Positions 1-9,725 of a DNA stretch of 64,000 nucleotides are shown piece by piece; position 1 is the stretch's first letter, and each line of letters begins with the position of its first letter. The stretch covers positions 644,451-708,450 of the forward strand of contig NZ_SNZH01000001.1 in assembly GCF_004363655.1 (NCBI RefSeq). Reading direction: 5' to 3'. The translations under genes were made by a program, and so were the position numbers. Origin of the DNA: Tahibacter aquaticus. GTDB lineage: Bacteria; Pseudomonadota; Gammaproteobacteria; Xanthomonadales; Rhodanobacteraceae. Below the pieces are notes generated by a model, which worked only from the letters and a program-made list of their open reading frames with translations, searched no databases and was not told the DNA's origin.

Positions 1-1
1 C

Positions 2-118
2 GTCGATCCGGTCGCGCTGGAACGCGAATACAACCAGATCGTCGGCGTGGTCTGCGTCGGCCTGTTCGCTGCGCGCCCGGCCGATATCGTGCTGATCGGC
101 GATCAGTTGATGGCGTAG
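2..118 (+). CDS. rpiA: Ribose-5-phosphate isomerase A, C-terminal end (partial)
   Basis: Only the last 38 codons are in the window; the gene starts upstream of base 1. The visible tail contains [20 protein letters not shown], which closely matches the conserved C-terminal strand of RpiA (usually NxIPGVVTVGLFA.RPAD). RpiA interconverts ribose-5-phosphate and ribulose-5-phosphate in the non-oxidative pentose phosphate pathway in the cytosol. The reading frame ends at TAG 116-118. It converges on the next gene on the minus strand, and a palindromic repeat lies between them. The identification rests on this short tail only, so an RpiA paralogue cannot be excluded. Confidence 0.8.
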   Translation, partial: VDPVALEREYNQIVGVVCVGLFAARPADIVLIGDQLMA

Positions 119-149
119 TCGCCTGCCTGGTCTTGCGAGCGCACCATAG

Positions 150-177
150 GGTGCGATGAGCGCAAGCGAATTGCACC
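150..177. repeat. Short palindromic intergenic repeat, copy 1
   Basis: A 28-base imperfect palindrome: GGTGCGAT at the left pairs with ATTGCACC at the right, around GAGCGC/AGCG. A near-identical copy (two differences) sits at 5523-5550. Both copies are preceded by the same nonamer GGTCTTGCG (129-137 here), and both lie between convergent genes. This looks like a dispersed REP-type element and could form a hairpin that ends transcription from either side. Confidence 0.7.
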
Positions 178-265
178 GCAAGTGTCGACCTTGCAGTGTC
201 AACCGGAAAAACGGCGCAATTCGCAGCGCTCATTGCGCCCCACGGACGGCGACGGCGCAGAACGA

Positions 266-1315
266 TCAGGCTTTCCTGTCGATCTGCTTGATCATGCCGG
301 AGATGCCGCCCTGCAGGGCGTACACCTCAAAGCCCATCTTGGCCATGATAAACGCGGCCGCGGCACTGCGTTCGCCGGTATTGCAATAGACCACGTACTT
401 CTTGCCGCGGTCGTAGGTGCTGACGGTTTCACGAAAGGTATACAAAGGCGTATTGATCGCCCCCTTGATCGCGCGCTGTTCGAACTCTTCGGGCAGGCGC
501 ACATCCAGCACCACCGCGCCCTGGCGCGCAAAGATCGACGCCTTGCCCGGCGTGAGCCAGTCCACCGCCGGCGGCTTCATCACTTCGTCGAAGGCACGCT
601 TGGCCAGGCGCATGAGCTGGCCGTCCTTGATCATGCTGACGGTGGCATTGCGCACCGTGTTGGCGAGCAGCGCGTCCTCGCCGAAACTGTCGCCGCGCAC
701 CAGATAGGCGACGATGGAATCGCCGGTCTCCAGGCTCTTGGACACAGTCGCCGTCCCGTCCTTGATCACGTAGAAGAAATCGGCCGGCTCGCCCTCGCGC
801 ACGATCACTTCGCCATTGCGCACGTCGACCTGTTCGAAGCGCTGGAACATGCGCTCTATGCCCGCGGTCGGCAGCTTGTGCATCACGCGCGACTGCAGCA
901 GGCGGAACACCCAGCGGTTGGCCTCGGGCGAAGGGTCCCAGTGACGGAAATTCTCGGTGCGCGAGAGCTGGTCCCAGCAGATGATCTTTTCCATGTAGCG
1001 CCGGTCGATGCGCGCGACCGTGGCGCTGATCGAGGACACCGTGGCGGAAAATCGCCGCGGCTGGATGTCGCCCAGGGCATAGCGGCCCTGCAAGGTGGAC
1101 GCATCGGTTTCCTTGACCTTGCCGTCGGGGTATTCGCCGCGCACCCGGCCCGACAGCACGAAAATGGTGTGTTCGTCGGTTTCGCCGGCGGAAAACAGCG
1201 GCGCACCGCGCCCCAGTTCCTCGGTAGTGGCCTCGCGTGCCAGTTGCTCCAGGTTCTCCGGCCGCAGCGAATCCAGCGGATATAGCTTGGCCAGATCGGC
1301 GCTGTTGACGCTCAT
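266..1315 (-). CDS. Cyclic-nucleotide-binding domain protein with C-terminal rhodanese domain
   Basis: A 349-residue soluble protein. Residues about 10-125 and 140-260 each resemble a CRP-type cNMP-binding beta-barrel; the second carries a clear phosphate-binding-cassette-like stretch ([10 protein letters not shown]). Residues about 265-349 form a rhodanese domain with the active-site loop CNTGERSAA, whose cysteine is C311. There is no helix-turn-helix, so it is unlikely to act as a CRP-like DNA-binding regulator. Proteins of this architecture are thought to couple a nucleotide or redox signal to sulfur transfer, but no partner is visible here. The ATG at 1313-1315 gives a full first domain. 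It is divergent from valS, with a 162-base gap. Confidence 0.85.
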   Translation of the reverse strand: MSVNSADLAKLYPLDSLRPENLEQLAREATTEELGRGAPLFSAGETDEHTIFVLSGRVRGEYPDGKVKETDASTLQGRYALGDIQPRRFSATVSSISATVARIDRRYMEKIICWDQLSRTENFRHWDPSPEANRWVFRLLQSRVMHKLPTAGIERMFQRFEQVDVRNGEVIVREGEPADFFYVIKDGTATVSKSLETGDSIVAYLVRGDSFGEDALLANTVRNATVSMIKDGQLMRLAKRAFDEVMKPPAVDWLTPGKASIFARQGAVVLDVRLPEEFEQRAIKGAINTPLYTFRETVSTYDRGKKYVVYCNTGERSAAAAFIMAKMGFEVYALQGGISGMIKQIDRKA

Positions 1316-1477
1316 GCCCCACCCCTCGACTGTGCCTGCTGGCCGCAGTGTAGCCGCGCCCTGCGCAGCCAGGGAATACAGCCAGTTAGGCGCGCCGTCG
1401 CGCCGACGCTACAATCGGCCCATCCCTATCGCGCAACTGCCCTGACGCCTGCCGTCCGGGCCGAGGTCTTTCACGTC

Positions 1478-4258
1478 ATGGACAAGAGTTTCGAACCCGG
1501 CCAGATCGAATCGAAGTGGTATAGCCAGTGGGAAAGCAGCGGCTGGTTCAAGCCATCCGGCCAGGGCCAGCCCTACGCCATCCTGCTGCCGCCGCCGAAT
1601 GTGACCGGCACCCTGCACATGGGCCACGCCTTCCAGCACACGGTGATGGATACCCTGGTGCGCTACCACCGCATGCGCGGCTGCGACACCTTGTGGCAGC
1701 TGGGCACCGACCATGCCGGCATCGCTACCGAAATGGTGGTCACGCGCCTGCTCGCACCGGAAGGCAAGAGCCGCAGCGAGCTCGGCCGCGACGCCTTCAT
1801 CGAGCGCGTCTGGCAATGGAAGCAGCAGTCCGGCGACACCATCGAACGGCAGATGCGCCGCATGGGCGTGTCCGGCGACTGGAGCCGGACCATGTTCACC
1901 ATGGACGAGATTCCGTCCGAAGCGGTGCGCGAGACCTTCGTGCGCCTGTTCGAGCAGGGCCTGATCTACCGCGGCCAGAAGCTGGTCAACTGGGACCCGG
2001 TGCTGAAGACCGCGATCTCCGACCTGGAAGTGGTCAGCGAAGAAGAAGACGGCAAGCTCTGGTCGATCCGCTATCCGCTGGCCGACGGTTCCGGCTCGCT
2101 GGTGGTAGCGACGACGCGGCCGGAAACCATGCTCGGCGACGTCGCCGTGGCAGTGCATCCGCAGGACGAACGCTATGCGCACCTGATCGGCCGACACCTC
2201 GCCCTGCCGCTGAGCGAACGGCAGATTCCGATCATCGCCGACGACTACGTCGAGCGTGAATTCGGCACCGGCTGCGTCAAGATCACGCCGGCGCACGACT
2301 TCAACGACTACGCCATCGGCCAGCGCCACAGCCTGGAGCCGATCAACATCTTCACCGACGAGGCGAAGATCAACGCCAATGCACCGGCCAAGTACCAGGG
2401 CCTGGACCGCTACGACGCGCGCAAGGTGGTGCTGGCCGACCTGGATGCCGCCGGGCTGCTGGTCGAGGAAAAGAAGCACAAGCTGCAGGTGCCGCGCGGC
2501 GACCGCACCGGCCAGGTGATCGAGCCGTACCTGACCTGGCAGTGGTTCGTGAAGATGGACGGCCTGGCCGCACGCGGTCTGGAACTGGTGGAAAGCGGGA
2601 AAGTTCGCTTTGTACCGGAAAACTGGATCAACACCTACCGCCACTGGCTGGGCAATATCCAGGACTGGTGCATCAGCCGCCAGCTGTGGTGGGGCCACCG
2701 CATTCCGGCCTGGTACGACGAGGCTGGCAACAGCTATGTCGCACGCAGTGAGGAAGCGGCGCTGGCCCAGGCCGCGGCCCGCCACGGCGGTGCGAGCGTC
2801 GTGCTGCGGCGCGAGGACGACGTGCTGGAAACCTGGTTCTCCTCGGCGCTGTGGGCGCATTCCACGCTGGGCTGGCCGAACGAAGCGGCGATGGCCGAGC
2901 GCGGCTTCGCACGCTACCTGCCGACCTCGGTACTGGTGACCGGCTTCGACATCATCTTCTTCTGGGTCGCACGCATGATCATGCTGACCGACCATTTCAC
3001 CGGCGAGGTGCCGTTCAAGGACGTCTATATCACCGGCCTGGTGCGCGACAAGGACGGCCAGAAGATGTCCAAGTCCAAGGGCAACGTGCTCGATCCCATC
3101 GACCTGATCGACGGCATCTCGCTGCAGGATCTGCTGGAAAAACGCACCAGCGGCCTGATGAAACCGCAGGACGCGCCCAAGATCGAAAAGGCCACGCGCA
3201 AGGACTATCCCGACGGCATCGCCGCCTACGGCGCCGACGCGCTGCGCTTCACCTTCGCCTCGCTGGCCAGCCATGGCCGCGACATCAAGTTCGATCTCGA
3301 CCGCTGCGGCGGCTACAAGAATTTCTGCAACAAGCTGTGGAATGCCGCGCGCTTCGCCCTGATGAACTGCGAAGGCTTCCGCGTCGACACCGCTGCGCCG
3401 CTGGCGCTCAGGACCGAGGCGGAGCGCTGGATCCTGGCGCGCCTGCAGCATTGCCTGGGCGAAGTGGAAACCCAGTTCGCCGCCTATCGCTTCGACCTGG
3501 TTTCCCAGGCGCTGTACGAATTCACCTGGAACGAGTTCTGCGACTGGTTCCTGGAGCTGGCCAAACCAGCGCTCAACGGCGCCGATACGGCCGCCGCGGA
3601 TTCCACCCGCCATACTTTGCTGTACACGCTGGAAACCCTGCTGCGCGCCCTGCATCCGCTGATTCCCTTCATCACCGAGGAAATCTGGCAGAACGTGGCA
3701 CCCCAGCTCGGCATCGCCACGCCCAGCGTGTCGCTGCAGGCCTATCCGCGCGCAGCCGATATTGCTGCCGATGCGACGGCCGAAGCCGAGGTGGAGTGGC
3801 TCAAGGCAGTGGTGTCGCAGCTGCGCCGTATCCGCAGCGAAATGAACCTGGCGCCGGGCAAGGCGATTCCGCTGCTGTATGTCGGCGGCAATGCGGCCGA
3901 TCGTTCTCGCGCGGACAAGTTCGCTGCGCAGATCGGTTTCCTGGCTCGCGTCGAATCGCAGCGCTGGCTGCTGCCGGACGAGGCCGAGCCCGCGGCCTCG
4001 GCAGCCATCATCGGCGAACTGAAGCTGCTGATTCCGCTGGCCGGACTGATCGATCTCGGCGCGGAGAAAGTGCGCCTGGCCAAGGAAATCGCCCGCATCG
4101 AAGCCGAGATCGCCAAGTGCAACGGCAAGCTCGGCACGGCGACCTTCGTCGCCAATGCACCAGCGGCCGTGGTCGAACAGGAGCGCCAGCGCCTGGCCGA
4201 CTTCAGCAACCAGCTGAAGGGTCTGCGCGACCAGGCTACCAGCCTGGACGGCATTTGA
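1478..4258 (+). CDS. valS: Valyl-tRNA synthetase
   Basis: A 926-residue class I aminoacyl-tRNA synthetase that charges tRNA-Val with valine and edits mischarged threonine in the cytosol. The nucleotide-binding signature appears as HMGH at residues 47-50 (after PPPNVTGTL) and KMSKS at 529-533. The editing domain lies between them with the typical [17 protein letters not shown] stretch. The last 60 residues form the alpha-helical coiled-coil arm ([19 protein letters not shown]) that contacts tRNA in ValRS. Length is normal for the family. It stands alone, followed by a GC-rich hairpin. Confidence 0.98.
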   Translation: MDKSFEPGQIESKWYSQWESSGWFKPSGQGQPYAILLPPPNVTGTLHMGHAFQHTVMDTLVRYHRMRGCDTLWQLGTDHAGIATEMVVTRLLAPEGKSRSELGRDAFIERVWQWKQQSGDTIERQMRRMGVSGDWSRTMFTMDEIPSEAVRETFVRLFEQGLIYRGQKLVNWDPVLKTAISDLEVVSEEEDGKLWSIRYPLADGSGSLVVATTRPETMLGDVAVAVHPQDERYAHLIGRHLALPLSERQIPIIADDYVEREFGTGCVKITPAHDFNDYAIGQRHSLEPINIFTDEAKINANAPAKYQGLDRYDARKVVLADLDAAGLLVEEKKHKLQVPRGDRTGQVIEPYLTWQWFVKMDGLAARGLELVESGKVRFVPENWINTYRHWLGNIQDWCISRQLWWGHRIPAWYDEAGNSYVARSEEAALAQAAARHGGASVVLRREDDVLETWFSSALWAHSTLGWPNEAAMAERGFARYLPTSVLVTGFDIIFFWVARMIMLTDHFTGEVPFKDVYITGLVRDKDGQKMSKSKGNVLDPIDLIDGISLQDLLEKRTSGLMKPQDAPKIEKATRKDYPDGIAAYGADALRFTFASLASHGRDIKFDLDRCGGYKNFCNKLWNAARFALMNCEGFRVDTAAPLALRTEAERWILARLQHCLGEVETQFAAYRFDLVSQALYEFTWNEFCDWFLELAKPALNGADTAAADSTRHTLLYTLETLLRALHPLIPFITEEIWQNVAPQLGIATPSVSLQAYPRAADIAADATAEAEVEWLKAVVSQLRRIRSEMNLAPGKAIPLLYVGGNAADRSRADKFAAQIGFLARVESQRWLLPDEAEPAASAAIIGELKLLIPLAGLIDLGAEKVRLAKEIARIEAEIAKCNGKLGTATFVANAPAAVVEQERQRLADFSNQLKGLRDQATSLDGI

Positions 4259-4269
4259 GCCAAACCTGC

Positions 4270-4293
4270 CCGGCCGGCTTTACCGCCGGCCGG
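4270..4293 (+). terminator. GC-rich hairpin downstream of valS
   Basis: A perfect 9-base-pair stem (CCGGCCGGC / GCCGGCCGG) with a 6-base loop, 11 bases after the valS stop. No U-run follows, so it may be a weak or factor-assisted terminator rather than a strong intrinsic one. Confidence 0.5.
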
Positions 4294-4384
4294 TGCGAAT
4301 GCGGGATGCTGGCGCGTACGTACCCACACGCGCTAGGTTTCAAGCAAGACGACTAGACAGCGATACCGCCGGGAACGCTTTCGC

Positions 4385-5506
4385 ATGCCCTCATTCCTGT
4401 ACGAAGCCAAGGATCGCAACGGCCGAGCCCAATCAGGCCGCGTACAAGCGGAAACGCAGGCGGCAGCAAGCTACCGCCTGAAACTGCAAGGCTATAGCGA
4501 TGTGCGCTTTCATACCGAGCCGCAATCCGGCGCCCGCGCCGCGGCCGAAGGCCATCGCATCCCACCCGCTGTAAGCCCGGCGCAGGAGCTGCGCGCGCGG
4601 CACCATCGCAGCGGTTTCCCGGCGGCGCTGCTCGGCGCCTATGTCAGCAATGCGTTCCTCTGGTTGCCATTCTGCGGATGGGCCTTGTGGTCGCTCTACG
4701 TCGGCCCGCCGTTCGGCGTCGGCGCCCTGCTGAGTTTCGTGCTTGCCGGCCTGGCCCTGCTGTTTCCCCTCTGGGCGGCGCTGCCGGTTGCGCTGTACGC
4801 ACAACTGCTGCAGGCACGCAGCTGGGCGCGCTGGGACGAGGTACTCGCGATCAGCCAGCGCATCGAACGTCTCGGCCGCTGGCTGCCGCTGCAGTCGGTG
4901 CTGATCGATACGACGTTTTCCCGTGCCGCCGCCCTGGCGGCCAAGGGCGACATCACCGAGGCCATGGTGATCGCGAGCGAATACTCCACCCAGCTGCAGC
5001 CACGCTATGTCTATCTGAGCCGGCTCAACATGATCTACGCGGCAGCACGAGCCTGGAGCGACATGGGCAAGAACCAGGCCCTGGCTGTCTCGCTGTCGCA
5101 CCGCGGCACCAGCGAGATCATCGAGTACGCCACCACCCTGGTCTGGCGTCTGCACCAGCACGACGAGGCTGCCGTGCTGCTGGACGAAGTGCGCGACAAC
5201 GAAATGACACCACTGGCGCGCGCCTATTTCGACTACGCCAGCGGACTGGTGGCGCTGGCCCGCGGCCGCCATGCCGCTGCCGATACCTTGCTGACACAGG
5301 CCGCGACAGCGCTGGACAGCCAGCCTGGCAATGCGATGGTCGAGTCCATGCACGATTTCATCCAGGCACACCGCGTGCTCTGCCTGGGCGCCATGGGCAG
5401 GAAGCCCGAGGCCGCCCGTCTGCTGCGCCGCGTGCTGCCGCGGCTGAAGGCCTTCGGCGAGCTGGAACTGACCCGGCGCTGCGCCGCAGCCACGGTAGGA
5501 CACTGA
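4385..5506 (+). CDS. Membrane protein with GspF/PilC-like N-terminus and TPR-like cytoplasmic region
   Basis: A 373-residue protein not recognised as a named family. Residues 1-42 (FLYEAKDRNGRAQSGRVQAE and the following LKLQGYSDVRF) strongly resemble the short N-terminal segment of type II secretion/type IV pilus inner-membrane proteins GspF/PilC, but the T2SSF helical domains are absent. Two to three hydrophobic segments follow (about residues 78-140). Residues about 150-370 are alpha-helical, with repeated A/L-rich patterns (DKGDITEAM-like, HDEAAVLL, GRKPEAARLL) that suggest degenerate TPR units. It may be an inner-membrane scaffold. It is followed by a palindromic repeat and converges on the nuclease gene. 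The function is unknown. Confidence 0.75.
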   Translation: MPSFLYEAKDRNGRAQSGRVQAETQAAASYRLKLQGYSDVRFHTEPQSGARAAAEGHRIPPAVSPAQELRARHHRSGFPAALLGAYVSNAFLWLPFCGWALWSLYVGPPFGVGALLSFVLAGLALLFPLWAALPVALYAQLLQARSWARWDEVLAISQRIERLGRWLPLQSVLIDTTFSRAAALAAKGDITEAMVIASEYSTQLQPRYVYLSRLNMIYAAARAWSDMGKNQALAVSLSHRGTSEIIEYATTLVWRLHQHDEAAVLLDEVRDNEMTPLARAYFDYASGLVALARGRHAAADTLLTQAATALDSQPGNAMVESMHDFIQAHRVLCLGAMGRKPEAARLLRRVLPRLKAFGELELTRRCAAATVGH

Positions 5507-5522
5507 TACCGGTCTTGCGCAG

Positions 5523-5550
5523 GGTGCGATGAGCGCCAGCGAATGGCACC
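5523..5550. repeat. Short palindromic intergenic repeat, copy 2
   Basis: Same 28-base palindromic unit as at 150-177, with two substitutions, again preceded by GGTCTTGCG (5511-5519). It starts 16 bases after a stop codon in a convergent intergenic region, as copy 1 does. Confidence 0.7.
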
Positions 5551-5607
5551 GCGAGGCGATTGTGGGTGCCGGGATCGCGCGGGCATTCGATTCATTTCGC
5601 ACAAAAG

Positions 5608-5633
5608 CAGCGGGCCGCTTGCGCGGCCCGCTG
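5608..5633 (-). terminator. Intrinsic terminator of the endonuclease gene
   Basis: A perfect 11-base-pair stem (CAGCGGGCCGC / GCGGCCCGCTG) with a 4-base loop. On the minus strand it is followed by TTTTGTG. It lies 22 bases beyond the nuclease stop codon and may also stop plus-strand transcription from the preceding gene. Confidence 0.75.
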
Positions 5634-5655
5634 TATACATCACGGCAATTCTGGC

Positions 5656-7710
5656 TTACTGGAAACCGTTGGCGAAGATCACGTCCACGACGGTCGGGCA
5701 TTGCACGTTGTCGATCACGCAGCGCGCCCATTCCGGGTGGTCGATGAACGGGTTGCGGTTGCCCTGGAACGAGAACACGGCGTCGTTGCGCAGCACTTCG
5801 CGCGCGGTCGGCGGATCCTGGTCGTTCCAGTCCAGCAGTACCGACTTCAGGCCCATGTAGCCGATGCAGTTGGTGCAGGTGGTCGCGTCCTTGCCGACGA
5901 TCAGGGCGCGGTCGTCGGTCACTTCCAGGCGCGGCTCGCGCACGCCGCTGGCACCGGTACCGCCCTGGTAGCGCACCACCATGTAGAGCACGGCTCGGGC
6001 CATGTCGCCCTTGCGGAAATCCCATACCTGGAAGGTGCTGGCGTTGAAGAAGTTGCTGTTGCCCGTGCCGCTGCCGCCGACGCCGTGGTTGAGCGTGGTC
6101 GGACGCGCCGTGCAGCCGTTGCACAGACCGTAGGGGCTGTTGCCGCGGTCCGAGTTGTAGCCAACGTGCGAGGCATGCAGCATGTGGCCGTCGGTATGCG
6201 GCGGGTTGGGCCGGCCGCTGGAATCGGTCGGATTGGGGAAGCCGAGCGACTTGGGCCAGGTGTGCTCGCGGTTGTAGTTGGCCGCGCCGCTGGTCTGCTT
6301 CGGATAGGTTTCGTTCTTGTAGACGTCCCACACCTTGGTCGTATCGTCCGGATCTTCGTCGGCCTTGTTCATCACGGTATAGGTGTCGCCGTAGAAGAGC
6401 GACACGTGGTCCTTGATGCGGTTGTGCAGCCAGGCTTTCAGCGCCGGGCCGCTGGAGGTATCCACGCCGGCGTAGTAGTCGGCGGTGGAGGCCGCGGTCT
6501 GGAACACGATGACCACGTTCTGGGTCATGTCGTTGACGCTGCCGTCCTGGTCGTGCACCTTGCTGGCGAGCACGGTCAGCGTACATTGTTCCAGAATACC
6601 CAAGTCCACATCGGGATTGACCTGGAAAGCGCTGGGGCCGCCGCTGTACTGGGCCGTGTGCGCGCCGGTGTTGGCGCAGCTCAGGGTGAACCAGCCGCTG
6701 TCGACGCTAACCGGCTCGGTGAAGGTGACGCTGAGGTTGGATGCGCCCGGGAAGCTGCTTGCGCCGTTAGCTGGGTTGCTCGACGCAACGCCCGGCGGCA
6801 GGTCGCCGGCGGTGCTGAAGCTCATGCTGTAGTCGGCGGCCATCGCATCGACAGTGCCGTCCTGGTCGGTGACTTCCTCGGCAACCACGGTCAGCGTGCA
6901 CACTTCGCCGCTGGCGAAATCCGTATCCGGATTCAGCGTGCGCGTAGTACCGCTACCGGTGGTGACGGCTGAGTGGACGCCGCTGGTGCCGCAGCTCAGG
7001 GTGAACCACGAGGCCGTGGTATCGACCGCTTCGCTGAAGGTCACCGTGATGTCGACGTTGTTGGCCTGGCCAGTGGCTGCATTGGCCGGCGTGGTCGACA
7101 CCACCGTCGGCGCCACGTCCACGGCCGGGCCGAAACTCTGGTTGTTGTTGCAGGCGCCGAAGGTCTGCGTGGCGCTGCCCTGCCAGGCGAACTGGCCGTA
7201 GTCGCTGCCGCTGCCGCTGAGCTGCAGCGAAGTGCCCGGCGCAGTGCTGTTGGTTTCGCTCACGCCGATGTCGACGCTGCTCAGGCCCTGGGCCGGGCCG
7301 TCGGCGGCGGTGACCGCGCCTTCGTAGCTGAGGAACTGCACCACGGTACCGGCGCTGTCGACCAGGGCCATGCCGTCGTTGGCGCCATTCTGCACACCGT
7401 TGGAGGGATAGGTCAGCACCTTGATCTGCTTGCTGCCGCAGGTCGAGGAAGTGGCTTCGGACAGCAGGCGATTGGAATACATCGTGCCCGCGCTGGCAGT
7501 GCTGCCGTTGTACAGCACGACACGCCAGTTGCTCAGATCGGTGCCGACGGGCGCGACGACTTCGATGGCTTCGCCGACGTCGCCGGCGCTGGTGCTGTCG
7601 TCGTAATGCAATTCATTGATGAAAACGGCGGTATCGGCCATGGCTGCGGAAGCGGCGACGGACAGCAACGCGAACACGGCGCTGGATAGCGCGCGGGAGC
7701 GGAACGACAT
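5656..7710 (-). CDS. Secreted endonuclease I family protein with lamin-tail and Ig-like domains
   Basis: A 684-residue exported nuclease. The ATG at 7708-7710 was chosen because it gives a clean signal peptide (MSFRSRALSSAVFALLSVAA, cleavage after AMA) and has a GGGG-type ribosome-binding site; the open frame continues upstream without sense. The mature part begins with a lamin-tail-domain-like segment (INELHYDDSTSAGDVGEAIE). Two tandem Big_5/SbsA-type Ig repeats of about 100 residues follow (each with NPAN..., CTLTV, DQDG). The last 230 residues are an endonuclease I domain with the His-Me finger motif YNREHTWPKS and the Asp/His segment DGHMLHASHVG. It ends exactly in VDVIFANGFQ, the terminal motif shared with other exported proteins in this window. 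It probably degrades extracellular nucleic acid. Confidence 0.9.
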   Translation of the reverse strand: MSFRSRALSSAVFALLSVAASAAMADTAVFINELHYDDSTSAGDVGEAIEVVAPVGTDLSNWRVVLYNGSTASAGTMYSNRLLSEATSSTCGSKQIKVLTYPSNGVQNGANDGMALVDSAGTVVQFLSYEGAVTAADGPAQGLSSVDIGVSETNSTAPGTSLQLSGSGSDYGQFAWQGSATQTFGACNNNQSFGPAVDVAPTVVSTTPANAATGQANNVDITVTFSEAVDTTASWFTLSCGTSGVHSAVTTGSGTTRTLNPDTDFASGEVCTLTVVAEEVTDQDGTVDAMAADYSMSFSTAGDLPPGVASSNPANGASSFPGASNLSVTFTEPVSVDSGWFTLSCANTGAHTAQYSGGPSAFQVNPDVDLGILEQCTLTVLASKVHDQDGSVNDMTQNVVIVFQTAASTADYYAGVDTSSGPALKAWLHNRIKDHVSLFYGDTYTVMNKADEDPDDTTKVWDVYKNETYPKQTSGAANYNREHTWPKSLGFPNPTDSSGRPNPPHTDGHMLHASHVGYNSDRGNSPYGLCNGCTARPTTLNHGVGGSGTGNSNFFNASTFQVWDFRKGDMARAVLYMVVRYQGGTGASGVREPRLEVTDDRALIVGKDATTCTNCIGYMGLKSVLLDWNDQDPPTAREVLRNDAVFSFQGNRNPFIDHPEWARCVIDNVQCPTVVDVIFANGFQ

Positions 7711-8072
7711 CGAGAAAATCCCCTGGTCTGAAGACGGAACCGCGCATCCGGCGCAGGTCCGACGGGCTACAACCGGAATGGCTTCCGGTCTGGTTACGGT
7801 GGGCTCGGGCGAGCCCCAGTGCGCGACCGCCGTGGTCGTGCGCCCGGCCCGGCCGCGTATCCACAGCGGTGCCGGCACTCCCAGGCGGCCATGGCCTGGG
7901 CATCGGCGGACTATATCGAGCTTCTGTTACAACTGCACGGTCGCCTGCGCAAACGCCGCCGCTGCGCGCAGCAGCGGCGGAATCGGCCCGCCCGTGGCGC
8001 CTGCCGCACTGGTCGTGCCGGCGCCAGCGGCGAGGATGCAAAACCACACGCAACCCAGAGCGGAAACCATCG
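7711..8072. other. Divergent intergenic region, 362 bases
   Basis: Lies between the divergently transcribed nuclease and GST genes and must hold both promoters. No convincing sigma-70 hexamers, operator or repeat could be picked out by eye. The open frames crossing it lack family resemblance. Confidence 0.5.
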
Positions 8073-8699
8073 ATGAGCGCAGCGCTGAAACTGTATTCCT
8101 TTGCCCCGTTCGACCGCGCTGCACGCGTGCGCTGGACGGCGCTGGAACTGGGCCTGAGCCTTGAAGAAGTTGCCCTGAGCTATGGCGGCGGCGATCACAA
8201 GGAACCGGCCTACCGGGCGATGAACCCGTTCTGCCACGTGCCGGTGGTGCAGATGCCCGAACACTGCATGTACGAGTCGGTCGCGATCTGCCAGTACCTG
8301 GCGGAGAAACACCCGCAGTCCGGCCTGGTGCCTGCGCTGGATTCGCCGCTGCGCGCGAGCTGGCTGAGCTGGCTGTTCTTCTGCGCATCGGATCTGGATG
8401 CGCAGGGCTTCCATGTATTCAACTACGCCATGCTGCGTCCCGATGCAGCCAAGCGCGAGGCCGCGCTGCGCCTGATGACACCGGCGCTGGACGTGCTGGA
8501 AGCGCACCTGGCCCAACACGAATACCTCGTTGGCGACAGCTTCTCGCTGCCCGACATCCTGCTCGGCCATGCACTGGTACTGCTGAGCCTGTCCAAGGCG
8601 CTGGAACCGTATGCGCAATTGCGACGCTATCGCGACGTGCTGGCGCAGCGGCCGGCAGCCCAGGCCAGCGGTCTGTTCGCCATACTGCAGCGCGCCTAG
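8073..8699 (+). CDS. Glutathione S-transferase family protein
   Basis: A 208-residue cytosolic protein. Residues 1-80 form the thioredoxin-like N-terminal domain (LKLYSFAPFDRAARVRWTAL, then NPFCHVPVVQ and ESVAICQYLAEKHP with the conserved cis-Pro and ES glutathione-binding pair). Residues 90-200 form the helical C-terminal domain with the N-capping pattern SLPDILLGHAL. The catalytic Ser/Tyr position is occupied by S6-F7 rather than a textbook residue, so the substrate is unclear. The ATG at 8073 was chosen because it places the beta-1 strand at the N-terminus. Likely role: conjugation or reduction of electrophiles with glutathione. Confidence 0.85.
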   Translation: MSAALKLYSFAPFDRAARVRWTALELGLSLEEVALSYGGGDHKEPAYRAMNPFCHVPVVQMPEHCMYESVAICQYLAEKHPQSGLVPALDSPLRASWLSWLFFCASDLDAQGFHVFNYAMLRPDAAKREAALRLMTPALDVLEAHLAQHEYLVGDSFSLPDILLGHALVLLSLSKALEPYAQLRRYRDVLAQRPAAQASGLFAILQRA

Positions 8700-8788
8700 T
8701 TGGTGAGCGCAGCAGAGCAAGATGCGGATAGTGAGCGGCGGCGGCGGCGCGCAGACTGGGCCCATCGTCACTGCTGGAATCTGCCGCC

Positions 8789-9646
8789 ATGAGCTTCAGC
8801 CACTCCGATCCGATTGCCCTTGCGCATGAGCTGATCAGCAGCGCCGAGGACGCGCCAAACCTGCACAGCCTGGCGCAGGAAGTCGGTCTTTCGCCCAGCC
8901 ATCTGCAGCGGCGCTTCCGCGCGCGCTACGGCATGAGCCCGGCCGAATTCGCCGCCAGCCGGCGCCTGGGCCGGCTCAAGCATGCACTGCGCGACAGCGC
9001 CTCGGTCACCGATGCGGTCTATGCGGCGGGCTTTGGCTCGGGCAGCCGCGTCTACGAAAAAAGCGACACCCTGCTCGGTATGACGCCGGCCGACTATCGC
9101 CGCGGCGGGGCCGGCACTACCTTGCGCTATACCACCCTGGCCACGCCGCTGGGCGAGCTGCTAGTCGCCGCTACTGAACGCGGCGTCTGCGCGATCCTGC
9201 TGGGCCAGAGCGAAACCGAGTTGCTGGCCGAGCTCACGCGCGAATTTCCTGCAGCGCAGAGCGAACGCGTCGATGCGGGCCGCGACGAGTGGCTGGGCCG
9301 GGTGATTGCCGAAGTGCATGCGAATCTGGGCTGGAGCAAGGCGAGCACGGCACCGCTGCCGCCGTTCGATCTGCGCGCGACCGCATTCCAGTGGCGCGTA
9401 TGGCAAGCACTCACGCGCATTCCTGCCGGCGAAACGCGCAGCTACGGCGCCGTGGCCCAGGCCATAGGCGCGCCGCGCGCCGCGCGCGCGGTGGCGCGGG
9501 CCTGTGCCAGCAACCGCCTCGCCATCATGGTGCCCTGCCATCGTGTGGTGCGCGAAGACGGCAGCCTCGGCGGCTATCGCTGGGGCATGGCGCGCAAGCG
9601 CCGACTGCTCGCCCGGGAAACCGAAGTGGCCCCGCAGGGCAAATAG
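8789..9646 (+). CDS. ada: Ada-like AraC-type regulator fused to O6-alkylguanine-DNA alkyltransferase
   Basis: A 285-residue protein with an AraC-type helix-turn-helix pair (residues about 10-105, ending in GMTPADYRR) followed by a methylguanine-DNA methyltransferase domain (about 115-275) with the suicide cysteine C250 in PCHRV. E. coli Ada has in addition an N-terminal zinc/Cys phosphotriester sensor, which is missing here. Activation by methyl transfer to that cysteine is therefore not possible. It may instead sense O6-alkylguanine through C250, or serve mainly as a repair enzyme with DNA binding. The dedicated Ogt and AlkA genes lie about 22 kb away (31816-33260) and are plausible regulon members. 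Confidence 0.9.
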   Translation: MSFSHSDPIALAHELISSAEDAPNLHSLAQEVGLSPSHLQRRFRARYGMSPAEFAASRRLGRLKHALRDSASVTDAVYAAGFGSGSRVYEKSDTLLGMTPADYRRGGAGTTLRYTTLATPLGELLVAATERGVCAILLGQSETELLAELTREFPAAQSERVDAGRDEWLGRVIAEVHANLGWSKASTAPLPPFDLRATAFQWRVWQALTRIPAGETRSYGAVAQAIGAPRAARAVARACASNRLAIMVPCHRVVREDGSLGGYRWGMARKRRLLARETEVAPQGK

Positions 9647-9725
9647 ACAGTGGTCCTGTGTGGTATAGCAGCCGGCGCGTAGCATGCCGTCCTGGTGACC
9701 GGGGGGCCGAACACCGTAGAGGCCA

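Noticed and set aside
1409-3655. Long open frame opposite valS (748 codons, minus strand)
   Set aside because: It lies wholly antisense to the highly conserved valS gene, has no family resemblance and is explained by GC-rich third-position bias.
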